Assembly (NCBI GenBank): GCA_002392915.1
Contig: DGHQ01000059.1
Span: 1-64,000 of the forward strand
Source: Bacteroidales bacterium UBA3844
GTDB taxonomy: Bacteria; Bacteroidota; Bacteroidia; Bacteroidales; Paludibacteraceae
Reading direction: 5' to 3'
DNA: 64,000 bases
A model generated the notes under the pieces. It saw only the letters and a list, made by a program, of their open reading frames with translations. It had not been told where the DNA came from and did no database searches. This document shows, in pieces, positions 7,891 to 15,994 of this stretch. Positions within the stretch are counted from its first letter, which is position 1. The number at the start of each line of letters is the position of its first letter. The translations under genes were made by a program, and so were the position numbers.

Positions 7891-8895
7891 ATGAAGTCGT
7901 CCTTAAAGTACATATTTTCCACACTGTCTTTGATAGTGTTGTGCTTGAGCTGCACCGTCGCACAGGCAAAAGGAAAAACTGATTGGGAGGAGGATGGACT
8001 GAAAGGGAAAGTGAAGGAGGTACGTACATATAATGTGAAAGAAAATGCTGGAGCATTGGAAAAATCATTCATACGCAGAAAAATCCAATACGACAAGAAT
8101 GGAAACCGTTTAGTGGAAGAGCATTACAACGAATATGATGAAAAAGACGGTGAGTTGTCGTCGAGATTAGTATACAAATACAAACGCAAGAAGAATTATA
8201 TAGAGAGATTAGAATACGACAACTATAAGAAGCTGATCGAAAAAACTTTATACGACAAGAACCGAATCAAGATTGAGGATGAAGACTTTATTTACGGTGT
8301 AAATTATTGTTGGAGAACCGTCAACAAATATGATCAAAACGGAAAAATAATCGAAGAGATCCACTTTGTCAACGACAGTCTGCTAGAAAAAACAATTTAC
8401 ACATACGACAAAAATGGAAATCTCACAGAGGAGAAACACTCTGATTCACCCACCAGATGGGAAAACAGAAAATTCATAAATAAATACGATGAAAATGGGA
8501 ATCTAGTCGAAATAGAGGAATATAATTCTGCAGGAAAATTGAGTTACAGCACCGTCTACAAATACAACGACAAGAAAAAATGCGTAGAAGAAACCATTTT
8601 CGACTCAGGCCAAAAGATGTGCAGCCATTTGACAAACAAATACAATGATGAAGGGAAGAAAATCGAATCAATCCATACGGTATCAAACAATGAGTTGATG
8701 CAGAGAGATGTTTATATAATAGACGACAAAGGAAAAACCTCCGTATCCTTACGTTATGATCCAGACGGTGAGTTAGGAAGAATTGCGGTAAGCAAATTCG
8801 ACAATGCCGGCAATGCCATCGAAACAAACATCTATGTGGGATTCGACAGAATTTTCTACTTCGGAAGCATCATTGAATACGAATATTATAAATGA
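7891..8895 (+). CDS. YD-repeat lipoprotein
   Basis: 334 residues. The N-terminus is a lipoprotein signal with lipobox LCLSC (Cys about 21). The rest is repeats of the form 'xYDxNGNxxEExxY' (for example KYDENGNLVEIEEYN near the middle), i.e. YD/RHS-type or MORN-like beta-hairpin repeats spaced by about 20-40 residues. RHS-core and toxin domains are absent; the frame simply ends in the repeats. It is probably an outer-membrane-anchored surface protein. No operon partner: the next gene is on the other strand. Function unknown. Confidence 0.75.
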   Translation: MKSSLKYIFSTLSLIVLCLSCTVAQAKGKTDWEEDGLKGKVKEVRTYNVKENAGALEKSFIRRKIQYDKNGNRLVEEHYNEYDEKDGELSSRLVYKYKRKKNYIERLEYDNYKKLIEKTLYDKNRIKIEDEDFIYGVNYCWRTVNKYDQNGKIIEEIHFVNDSLLEKTIYTYDKNGNLTEEKHSDSPTRWENRKFINKYDENGNLVEIEEYNSAGKLSYSTVYKYNDKKKCVEETIFDSGQKMCSHLTNKYNDEGKKIESIHTVSNNELMQRDVYIIDDKGKTSVSLRYDPDGELGRIAVSKFDNAGNAIETNIYVGFDRIFYFGSIIEYEYYK

Positions 8896-8938
8896 GGACG
8901 TTGGCTATTGGCTTATAGCTATTGGCAAATGGTAGGTT

Positions 8939-9700
8939 CTAAATTCCAAACATTGCCCACAAAGCTCCACCTGCCAACACGGCTCCCAACACTGCCAGTA
9001 TAGCAATCACCGTGCAACCGATCTTGAACGGTTTCAGTATCTTTTTCTTACGTCTCTGACGCTCCTCTGCCCTAGCCTCCGCGATTATCTGATCCGCCTT
9101 TTCCTTTGATATCAAAGACGGAGTGATCCAATCTCTGAACAACAGTTCATTCCTAAATTCTACAGCAACCCTAACAAGATCAGATGGTTTGCCCAAATCA
9201 ATCTTCTCTGTCGGATTCAGTGTCAGAGAAAGTTCATCTATCTTACTCATCAAAGCCTCATAACATTTCTTAGATACATTCGTATGCACGTTGTCCGACT
9301 TCGGGTTGAAACACGAAGAAACATATTTGCTTTTAGGAAGTGAGATATTGCGGCAATTATCTGTAGAGACAACAAGCACCGACTCCGGAACCTCAATATC
9401 CGCACAGTCTTTCATATATAGGAAATGGACGGAAGGAGAAATCTTCACGTCTCTGCATCTGTATAATTCTAGGAACACAACACCGTCGTCCACACTACCC
9501 CCGTCGAAATTTGTCAGACGAGTGGCATAATCCATCTTTGATTCTGAAGTAGACGCGATTGCTGGAAGCTTATGTTCGCCGACATAACACACTCCGTTCC
9601 TGTCTGTTCTGAAATCAGTGGCATAAAAAGCATTAGTGATTGAATACCCTTGTTCCGTACCCAACCTCTCATCGTATGGTTTTGTGATGCAGTATCCCAT
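8939..9700 (-). CDS. Unknown protein with C-terminal membrane anchor
   Basis: 253 residues from ATG 9700 (the frame continues upstream to a TTG at 9715). There is no signal peptide. Residues about 1-150 look like a mixed, Cys-containing globular domain. A charged helix follows ('AEARAEERQRRKKK', about 205-220), then a hydrophobic C-terminal segment of about 25 residues with the N-side very basic, typical of a tail-anchored inner-membrane protein facing the cytoplasm. A -7 box (CAAAAATA, 9755-9762) lies upstream. I do not recognise the family. Confidence 0.65.
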   Translation of the reverse strand: MGYCITKPYDERLGTEQGYSITNAFYATDFRTDRNGVCYVGEHKLPAIASTSESKMDYATRLTNFDGGSVDDGVVFLELYRCRDVKISPSVHFLYMKDCADIEVPESVLVVSTDNCRNISLPKSKYVSSCFNPKSDNVHTNVSKKCYEALMSKIDELSLTLNPTEKIDLGKPSDLVRVAVEFRNELLFRDWITPSLISKEKADQIIAEARAEERQRRKKKILKPFKIGCTVIAILAVLGAVLAGGALWAMFGI

Positions 9701-9905
9701 AAAATATATTTTCAAAAAAGTATAAATCTCAGCACCGTCTTAGCCGAGCAACGACAAAAATATAAAAAACTATCTCAGATTTTTCCTTCTCTTGGCATTT
9801 ATTTTTCACTCTTACTTTTGGACCGCCTATAAAATCCATCCTCGATCATTTTCACAAAATAAGTAAAATTACAAATAAGTTATATCTTATTTGATACAAA
9901 AGCAT

Positions 9906-9913
9906 TACATTTG
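9906..9913 (+). promoter_or_regulatory. -7 box for the T9SS cargo/FISUMP operon
   Basis: TACATTTG matches TAnnTTTG about 80 bases upstream of the ATG at 9994; a TTTG lies upstream at 9890 but only 12 bases away, so the -33 element is unclear. Confidence 0.4.
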
Positions 9914-9993
9914 CATTTGATTATGAAACAAACGGAATCACAAATCAAGATATTTGATTCCATTACTTTTTACAATAGTTGTTAAAATTGATT

Positions 9994-10425
9994 ATGAAGA
10001 AAAAATCATTTGTATTTCTTGCGACATGTGTGCTAGCATTTGGGCAAGTCCACGCCGGTTCCATCTACGGCATCACTGCGGATGGCGACAAAGATGAATT
10101 CAGGATCGGGGATGTAAGGAGCATCAAAATTGCCCCACAGAAAGACGGAGTGAAATCCTATCCAACGATCAAATTCGGAGAAAGCAGTGAGCCAGGCTCT
10201 TCAGAAGATGTCGCATCACCATACTTTATCATGGCCTATCCTAATCCAGTAAGCGAATACCTTACAATCTCAGGCATTGAGGAAAACGCGGAAATCACCG
10301 TCACAAATATGCAGGGAGCAGAGGTTTTGAAGACGCAAGGAACAAAAGTTGATGTCAGCAAATTGGACAAAGGCTCATACATTCTTATTGTAGAAGGTAA
10401 AAAAGTAAAATTCTTAAAGAAATAA
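9994..10425 (+). CDS. Small secreted protein with T9SS type A sorting domain
   Basis: 143 residues from ATG 9994; an upstream in-frame TTG at 9979 is less likely because MKKKSF begins a normal signal peptide (cleavage after 'GQVHA'). A short beta-rich region ('YGITADGDKDEFRIGDVRSI') is followed by the sorting domain (about 75-143) with 'AYPNPVSEYL' and the ending 'GSYILIVEGKKVKFLKK'. Half the protein is sorting signal. It lies 12 bases ahead of the FISUMP-like gene and is presumably co-transcribed with it. Function unknown. Confidence 0.8.
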   Translation: MKKKSFVFLATCVLAFGQVHAGSIYGITADGDKDEFRIGDVRSIKIAPQKDGVKSYPTIKFGESSEPGSSEDVASPYFIMAYPNPVSEYLTISGIEENAEITVTNMQGAEVLKTQGTKVDVSKLDKGSYILIVEGKKVKFLKK

Positions 10426-10437
10426 ACACACGAAAAA

Positions 10438-11874
10438 ATGAAGAAATTACTAATGTTTTTCGCCATGGTTATGACAAGCATAACCATGATGGCACAAAGC
10501 CAGTTTTATGTGATCTTGAAAGACGGTAGTGGAGCAAGCTACCCTGAAAGCATCGTCGACAGCTTGACATTCGACAGCCTAAACGGAGCTAGGATCTACG
10601 GATTCAATGATTTGGCAAATAGCATTGCCCAATTGAGAAAAGAAGTTGATTCATTGAAAAGAATCATGTCAATACTTGCAGTTGACACTTCTTCATACAT
10701 ACACGAATATGTGGATTTAGGGTTGCCATCAGGAACGCTATGGGCAACATGCAATGTAGGAGCAAAAAAGCCATCGGATTACGGATATTATATCTGTTGG
10801 GGAGAAACAGGACCAAAGTCTAATTATGGACAAATATCAGGCAGATGGAATGGTGAGGACAGAGCTTCATTAAGAAGCAAAGGAGTGATTGACCAATACT
10901 TTAATCTTACTTCACAATACGACGCAGCCACGGTCCTATGGGGAGAGGAATGGAGAACTCCAACTGGAGAGGAACTCGAGGAATTAGTTAGATATTGTAG
11001 ACAAGATTGGGTTCCAGAAGATGGAGGATATGGAGTATGTGGAATTAAATTCACCTCTATCTCCAATGGAAAAAACATTTTTATTCCTTGTGCAGGAATG
11101 AAAAGAAACAATGAAGATGTCATGGTCGGAAGTAGAGGTTACTATATGTCAGCAACAAGTGAAGGAAGTTTCGCAACTGATTTATACTTGTCACAGGAAA
11201 GTGTAAATATTGGCTCACGATCAGTAAATCAAGGTATTCCTATCAGAGCCGTACGCAAAAGAGCTAACGACCGTCCATTCGTTGATCCTAACGACACAAT
11301 CATCAATGGTCATGCGTATGTTGACTTAGGTCTTCCAAGCGGAACTCTATGGGCGACTCTCAATATTGGTGCTGATTCTGCACAGAAAGTAGGAAACCTA
11401 TATCTATGGGGACTAAGCATTCCTAAAACAGAAACTCCATCCGCTGCAGGAAGCGGATTTTATGGACAAACACTTGAAGAACTGATACAAAACAATGCGA
11501 CTGATTCGAATGGAACTCTTTTGTCAAATCGCGACGCCGCATATGAAAACTGGGGCGGACAGTGGAGAATGCCAACACATGAAGAATGTTCAGAGCTTAT
11601 GGATAATTGTTCTCAAGACACGACAACTATCAATGGCGTTAGAGTTTGGGAGATAACAGGAAGAAACGGAAAAAAATTATACTTCCCAATCAATGATGTC
11701 GATTTTGGTTTTAGTACATGTTGGAGTTCATCTGCATTCTCTGACAGCAACAACAATGATTATTCATATGTTTTACGTTTCTATGATAGGATGTATTTGG
11801 CGGCTTCAACCTGGGCTCCGCACCTCGAGACACGTGATAAATTTTTACCTATCCGTCCTGTAGTCAACAGATAA
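10438..11874 (+). CDS. Exported protein with two FISUMP-like domains
   Basis: 478 residues with a signal peptide (MKKLLMFFAMVMTSITMMAQ). A short coiled coil (about 60-80) precedes two tandem copies of a domain starting 'YVDLGLPSGTLWAT' (at about residues 91 and 291). Each copy continues with a 'WGGxWRxPTxEE' block and ends with an IRAVRK/IRPVVNR strand. This is the Fibrobacter succinogenes major paralogous (FISUMP/DUF1566-like) fold common in gut Bacteroidales surface proteins. Identity between copies is confined to these blocks, so the duplication is old. Second gene of a two-gene unit with a T9SS cargo; terminator at 11898. Function unknown. Confidence 0.8.
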   Translation: MKKLLMFFAMVMTSITMMAQSQFYVILKDGSGASYPESIVDSLTFDSLNGARIYGFNDLANSIAQLRKEVDSLKRIMSILAVDTSSYIHEYVDLGLPSGTLWATCNVGAKKPSDYGYYICWGETGPKSNYGQISGRWNGEDRASLRSKGVIDQYFNLTSQYDAATVLWGEEWRTPTGEELEELVRYCRQDWVPEDGGYGVCGIKFTSISNGKNIFIPCAGMKRNNEDVMVGSRGYYMSATSEGSFATDLYLSQESVNIGSRSVNQGIPIRAVRKRANDRPFVDPNDTIINGHAYVDLGLPSGTLWATLNIGADSAQKVGNLYLWGLSIPKTETPSAAGSGFYGQTLEELIQNNATDSNGTLLSNRDAAYENWGGQWRMPTHEECSELMDNCSQDTTTINGVRVWEITGRNGKKLYFPINDVDFGFSTCWSSSAFSDSNNNDYSYVLRFYDRMYLAASTWAPHLETRDKFLPIRPVVNR

Positions 11875-11897
11875 AAGGAACAAAAACATTCTTATAC

Positions 11898-11931
11898 AAG
11901 CGTAGCCGAAAATCTTCGACTACGCTTTTTT
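11898..11931 (+). terminator. Terminator of the FISUMP operon
   Basis: Stem AGCGTAG/CTACGCT, extended by CGAA/TTCG pairing inside, is followed by a T-run. Confidence 0.8.
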
Positions 11932-12044
11932 ATTTCTAAATTAAACACACATGTTTTTTTGCATAAAGCCGAGAGGAATCACCAAAAAATCTGCTGTTTT
12001 GGGGAATTATCTGCCATTTTTAAGTCAAAACTAAATATTTTTCA

Positions 12045-12052
12045 TATATTTG
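12045..12052 (+). promoter_or_regulatory. -7 box for GH5 endoglucanase
   Basis: TATATTTG matches the -7 consensus and would give a leader of about 125 bases before the ATG at 12186. Confidence 0.45.
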
Positions 12053-12185
12053 AAACGCAAATTTCACACATTTGCAACGCAACTAGACAAAACTAACCAT
12101 ACAACTAATAATATAAACGACTCAGAAACCAGGCATTGCAATACCTGATTCAGAGACAAAATTGAAGAATCAAAAACAAACAACT

Positions 12186-14099
12186 ATGCTTAAATTTTTA
12201 TCTAATTGGATTCTTTGTGCTTTAGCAATAGGATTATTCAGCTCTAGCATCAATGCACAAAACTATCCGGCAAACTCTCCAGTCGCGCTTAACGGAAAAT
12301 TAAAAGTATCTGGCACTCAACTAGTGAACGAATGCGGCAACCCCATCCAGCTTCGAGGAATGAGCACACACGGACCGCAATGGTTTCGCAACTGCTACTC
12401 TGAAGAATCATTGGATGTCCTTGTAAAAGACTGGGGAATATCCATCTTCCGTCTTGCCATGTATGTGGAGGAACAAGGATATGTCACGAATCCCAGCGGA
12501 TGGAGACAATGGATCGACCAATATGTGGACTTCTGCGGACAAAGAGGCATCTATTGCCTTATCGACTGGCACGTGTTGAATCCAGGAAATCCCAACGCTC
12601 ACAAAAGTGACGCTATCGACTTCTGGAAATACATGTCGCAGAAACATGGACAGAAAGCCCATGTGCTTTACGAAATCTGCAATGAGCCAAACGGTGTAAA
12701 CTGGAGCGACGTCAAAAACTATGCTACTGACGTGGTCAAAGCCATCCGCGACAACAACGACAACACAGTAATTATCATCGGCACACCTACATGGAGCCAA
12801 GATGTCGATATAGCAAGTTCGGATAAAGTCAGCGGCACAAACATCATGTACACTCTGCATTTCTACGCAGGATCACACAGAGGAGAGTTGAGAAGCAAGG
12901 CCCAGTCTGCACTCAACAACAATGCCCCTATCTTTGTGACGGAATTCGGAACTAGCCATGCCAGTGGCGACGCTAATTACAGTCCAGACGAGACAAAGAC
13001 ATGGATCAACTGGCTTAACGAAAGAAAAATAAGCTGGATCTGCTGGAGTTTCTCAGACAAAGGTGAAGTGTCAGCAACCCTTGTGCCCGGATCTTGCAAC
13101 TCACGTAATTGGAACAATTTGAGTGAATGCGGACAATTAATCAAAGGGTTGATCTCCGCAAACAAAATTCCTTTCGAAGCTTGTAATGGTCAGAATAACA
13201 ATCAGAACAATAACGAGAACCAGAACAACCAGAACAATAACGAGAACCAGAACAACCAGAACAATAACGAGAACCAAAACAACCAGAACAATAACGAGAA
13301 CCAGAACAACCAGAACAATAACGAGAACCAAAACAACCAGAACAATAACGAGAACCAGAACAACCAACAGCAACAGCAGGAAGATCCTGTCGCATACCCT
13401 ACTCTTGTTCAGGAAATCACCCAAGGAGACGTTTACCGTATCGTGAACAAGAAGAGTGGAAAGGTGATGAGCATAGAGAATGGTTCAGATTTGAAGCAGG
13501 TCAAGAGAGACGAGAATGACAAAAAGCAGTTGTTCCGTCTAAAAGAGGCTGACGGATTCTATTTCTTACAGAATGATGACTCTAAGTTTATGCTGTCTAA
13601 CAAATATGTCAACAACGACGGCACAAAAATCAGCCAGGAGGAGAAGAGTGAATACGATAATCCAAGCCAAAAGTGGTCGTTCAAAAAGGCTAACGATTGG
13701 TTTTCAATTTCCAACAAGAGCGACTACAGCGGAAGCAAGGTGCTTTCTGTGGAAAACGCATCAAAACAGGACAATGCAAATATAGTGCTCTATTCATACA
13801 ACAATCAGGATGAACAGTTGTGGGGGCTTGAATATGTATACACGCCTACTTCCGTCGACAATATTCTATTCAAAGATTGCGTATTGACACCAACTTTAAT
13901 AGAAAACGAATTCCACATCGAGACATCCACAGGAGAGGCTACGATTGTAGACATCTACACTCCTAATGGAGTTCTACGCAAACACTTCGAAGACGAGTGT
14001 ACGTATAATGTGAGCGACCTTGCAAAGGGCAACTACATTGTTGTGGTGAGCGGACTGGACGGAAAAAGAATTCTTACACAACTAATAATCAAGAAATAA
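12186..14099 (+). CDS. GH5 endoglucanase with lectin-like domain and T9SS signal
   Basis: 637 residues from ATG 12186; the frame extends to a TTG at 12162, but the signal peptide (MLKFLSNWILCALAIGLFSSS) starts at the ATG. The catalytic domain (about 35-325) resembles GH5 subfamily 2: general acid/base Glu167 in 'EICNEPNG' and nucleophile Glu253 in 'VTEFGTS', with 'LIDWHVLNPG' between. A low-complexity Asn/Gln/Glu linker with six 9-residue repeats follows. Then comes a ricin-type beta-trefoil-like domain (about 405-545, paired 'QxWxFxxx' style strands) and a T9SS sorting domain to the end. It hydrolyses internal beta-1,4-glucan bonds outside the cell. Monocistronic, with a terminator downstream. 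Confidence 0.92.
   Translation: MLKFLSNWILCALAIGLFSSSINAQNYPANSPVALNGKLKVSGTQLVNECGNPIQLRGMSTHGPQWFRNCYSEESLDVLVKDWGISIFRLAMYVEEQGYVTNPSGWRQWIDQYVDFCGQRGIYCLIDWHVLNPGNPNAHKSDAIDFWKYMSQKHGQKAHVLYEICNEPNGVNWSDVKNYATDVVKAIRDNNDNTVIIIGTPTWSQDVDIASSDKVSGTNIMYTLHFYAGSHRGELRSKAQSALNNNAPIFVTEFGTSHASGDANYSPDETKTWINWLNERKISWICWSFSDKGEVSATLVPGSCNSRNWNNLSECGQLIKGLISANKIPFEACNGQNNNQNNNENQNNQNNNENQNNQNNNENQNNQNNNENQNNQNNNENQNNQNNNENQNNQQQQQEDPVAYPTLVQEITQGDVYRIVNKKSGKVMSIENGSDLKQVKRDENDKKQLFRLKEADGFYFLQNDDSKFMLSNKYVNNDGTKISQEEKSEYDNPSQKWSFKKANDWFSISNKSDYSGSKVLSVENASKQDNANIVLYSYNNQDEQLWGLEYVYTPTSVDNILFKDCVLTPTLIENEFHIETSTGEATIVDIYTPNGVLRKHFEDECTYNVSDLAKGNYIVVVSGLDGKRILTQLIIKK
13197..13368 (+). repeat. Tandem 27-bp repeat encoding the cellulase linker
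   Basis: Six consecutive 27-bp units encode QNNNENQNN inside the GH5 gene. Copies 3 and 5 carry a synonymous CAA where the others have CAG. The order A-A-B-A-B-A suggests growth by duplication of a two-unit block. The antisense frames through it are open but meaningless. Confidence 0.9.
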
Positions 14100-14120
14100 C
14101 AACCACATAAAAAAGTCAGA

Positions 14121-14154
14121 AAGGCATCTTCAGAAATGGGGATGTCTTTTTTTT
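14121..14154 (+). terminator. Terminator of GH5 endoglucanase
   Basis: Stem AAGGCATC/GATGTCTT (one G-T pair) leads into a run of nine Ts. Confidence 0.75.
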
Positions 14155-14170
14155 TGCAAAAAAATTTAAG

Positions 14171-14178
14171 TAAATTTG
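14171..14178 (+). promoter_or_regulatory. -7 box for the VWA/sigma-like operon
   Basis: TAAATTTG matches TAnnTTTG, about 60 bases upstream of the ATG at 14239. An upstream TTTG (14153) is only 14 bases away, so the -33 element is uncertain. Confidence 0.4.
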
Positions 14179-14238
14179 TAACAACCTATGTTTTTCGCCT
14201 ACTTCTAATAAAAGTTTAACCAATAAATACGAAGTGCT

Positions 14239-14907
14239 ATGGAAACAAAGGTTTTTAATTTGATTATTTTAGATGAGAGTGGAAGCATGTCATGCATCAA
14301 GCGTCAGGCGTTGAGCGGATTGAACGAGACGTTGCAGACAATCCGTAAGGCTCAGGAGAAATATCCTGAGCAGGAGCAGTTGATAAGCATTGTGCCGTTT
14401 GAGTCATTCAACATCCGTCTGCTGAGAGACAAAGTGTCAATCAAAGATGTTGAGGATCTTAAAGAAAACGAATACAATCCCGGTGGTTCGACTCCTCTTT
14501 ATGACGCTATCGGATTCGGCATCAGCAGCATAAGGAAAGAGGTGACAGACAACGACAGTGTGCTTGTCACTATCATCACTGACGGAGAAGAGAACAGCAG
14601 TCGTGAATACTCAGGCAAAGCCATTGCAGCGTTGATCGACGAGTTGAAAATGAAAGGATGGTTGTTCACCTACATTGGAGCTAACCAGGATGCTGTGAAA
14701 GTGGCAAAAACAATGAATATCAGCAATGCGTTGAATTTCGAGCAAGACGAAGAAGGAACAAAGGAGATGTTCAGACGCGAAAGAAAAAGCAGAGAACGTT
14801 TCTTTGAAAAAACTGCGAGTTTCCTCGGATTAGGCAAAGCCTTTGCGATAGAAGCAAGAAAAGAGATAGCTTGCGAAGATTCTTATTTCGAAGATACAGA
14901 CAAATAA
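14239..14907 (+). CDS. Cytosolic von Willebrand factor A domain protein
   Basis: 222 residues with no signal peptide. One VWA domain fills residues 5-185 and keeps the metal (MIDAS) site: DESGS (12-16), Thr85 in 'GGSTPLYDA' and Asp115 in 'ITDGEEN'. The C-terminus is a charged helix ending in 'EDSYFEDTDK'. Stand-alone cytosolic VWA proteins of this kind (YegL/TerY type) usually work in protein complexes with partners encoded nearby. Here the only partner is the sigma-like gene starting 7 bases downstream, whose first 15 residues resemble those of this protein. Regulatory pairing is inferred. Confidence 0.85.
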   Translation: METKVFNLIILDESGSMSCIKRQALSGLNETLQTIRKAQEKYPEQEQLISIVPFESFNIRLLRDKVSIKDVEDLKENEYNPGGSTPLYDAIGFGISSIRKEVTDNDSVLVTIITDGEENSSREYSGKAIAALIDELKMKGWLFTYIGANQDAVKVAKTMNISNALNFEQDEEGTKEMFRRERKSRERFFEKTASFLGLGKAFAIEARKEIACEDSYFEDTDK

Positions 14908-14914
14908 AAAACAG

Positions 14915-15871
14915 ATGAAACAAAAGATCTACAACCTGCTGATGGTAGACCATAGAGGTTTGCTCGAAAGCTGCTATCGGCAGGTTTTCTTCACAGACTC
15001 AGTGATTCCGGCAGTCAAGACTTTTGACGATTACCTGTCGGATTTCTATCTGTATCTATATGAGGCAAAGCCCAAGCATGTCCAGGGCGACGTGAGGGGA
15101 TACTATATCCAGCAGATACGTGATGAGAAAGCCATACCGGGATGGCTACGTACGACATTCAAACATTTTCTGCTGGAAGAGAATAAGATTATGAGGGAGA
15201 TGCAGGAAACTTTGGCAGAGTACCGTCAACAAATATCAACTTCATTAAACAGTCACCCCATTGATCTAACGCTTATGCACGTAGGTTTTGCCATAGCATG
15301 GTTTAATCAGCACGAGACAAGTGAAGACAAATATCTTTTCTTCCGCAATGCTTACAAGCACTACAAAGGATTCTATTCCTGGCCTGACGATGAACTCGAC
15401 GACAAAGAAGTCGCCAAGATATTGGGTATTGAGTATGGCAATCTGCGTACACGCACATCCAGATTATGGATGAAAGTGAAGAAATTGTTGAACGAGCTGA
15501 ACGACGCCTACATCGCGACGCTTAACAAACGATCTCTGGAGATAGCCAAGGAAATATACGAGACAGACAATCCAGACATAGAATCAATACTCGAGAAACT
15601 GTTAGATGAAGCAGAAAAGGAGTTGCCTCAATACGAAGATATACTCAAACTCAGAAAGAAGAAACGAGTATCAACAGATAGTATATTCGGCAAATTGAAA
15701 GAATACACATCTGTATTTGGATCCATCAGTAATGAATGTGCTCATTGCGTAATTGCAGAAGAGAAATTGTGTGAAGAGATTGACATCGAGTCTACACCAG
15801 CTATCACACCAAAGCCAAGCAACAGAATTGTGAAAATATTCATGAATCTGATCGAAGGAAACGAAATATAG
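14915..15871 (+). CDS. Divergent sigma-70-like protein paired with VWA protein
   Basis: 318 residues, soluble. Residues about 35-110 resemble sigma region 2 ('FDDYLSDFYLYLYE', then 'IPGWLRTTFKHFLLEENK'). Residues about 160-195 form a helix-turn-helix like region 4 ('LDDKEVAKILGIEYGNLRTR'). A long C-terminal extension (about 200-318) is charged and helical and contains a Cys cluster, CAHC plus a nearby Cys (about 280-292). The N-terminus 'MKQKIYNLLMVDHRG' mimics the first VWA strand of the upstream gene but lacks the DxSxS metal motif. The gene follows by 7 bases and shares its terminator at 15903. It may be an extended ECF-like sigma factor or a related DNA-binding regulator. Confidence 0.7.
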   Translation: MKQKIYNLLMVDHRGLLESCYRQVFFTDSVIPAVKTFDDYLSDFYLYLYEAKPKHVQGDVRGYYIQQIRDEKAIPGWLRTTFKHFLLEENKIMREMQETLAEYRQQISTSLNSHPIDLTLMHVGFAIAWFNQHETSEDKYLFFRNAYKHYKGFYSWPDDELDDKEVAKILGIEYGNLRTRTSRLWMKVKKLLNELNDAYIATLNKRSLEIAKEIYETDNPDIESILEKLLDEAEKELPQYEDILKLRKKKRVSTDSIFGKLKEYTSVFGSISNECAHCVIAEEKLCEEIDIESTPAITPKPSNRIVKIFMNLIEGNEI

Positions 15872-15902
15872 AATATTCCAAAGAATATTAATATTGCATA
15901 GA

Positions 15903-15925
15903 GACGTGGGGATCCGCGTCTTTTA
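15903..15925 (+). terminator. Terminator of the VWA/sigma-like operon
   Basis: Stem GACGTGG/CCGCGTC with one wobble pair and a 4-base loop is followed by TTTTATTTTT. Confidence 0.8.
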
Positions 15926-15934
15926 TTTTTATAT

Positions 15935-15968
15935 AAAAAGAGCCGGCACAGATTGCTGTACCGACTCT
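15935..15968 (-). terminator. Terminator of xylanase 1
   Basis: The minus-strand RNA forms a 13-bp stem with wobble pairs (AGAGUCGG and CCGGCUCU arms) followed by a U-run. The GAGCCGGC word recurs in the terminators of xylanases 2 and 3. Confidence 0.85.
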
Positions 15969-15994
15969 CAAGGTAAATGTAATAAGATATAAAA

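Noticed and set aside
13137..13446. Antisense and alternate-frame reading frames across the cellulase linker
   Set aside because: They arise from the 27-bp repeat (for example Gly-Ser-Arg-Tyr-Cys or Thr-Arg repeats) and are shadows of the GH5 gene.
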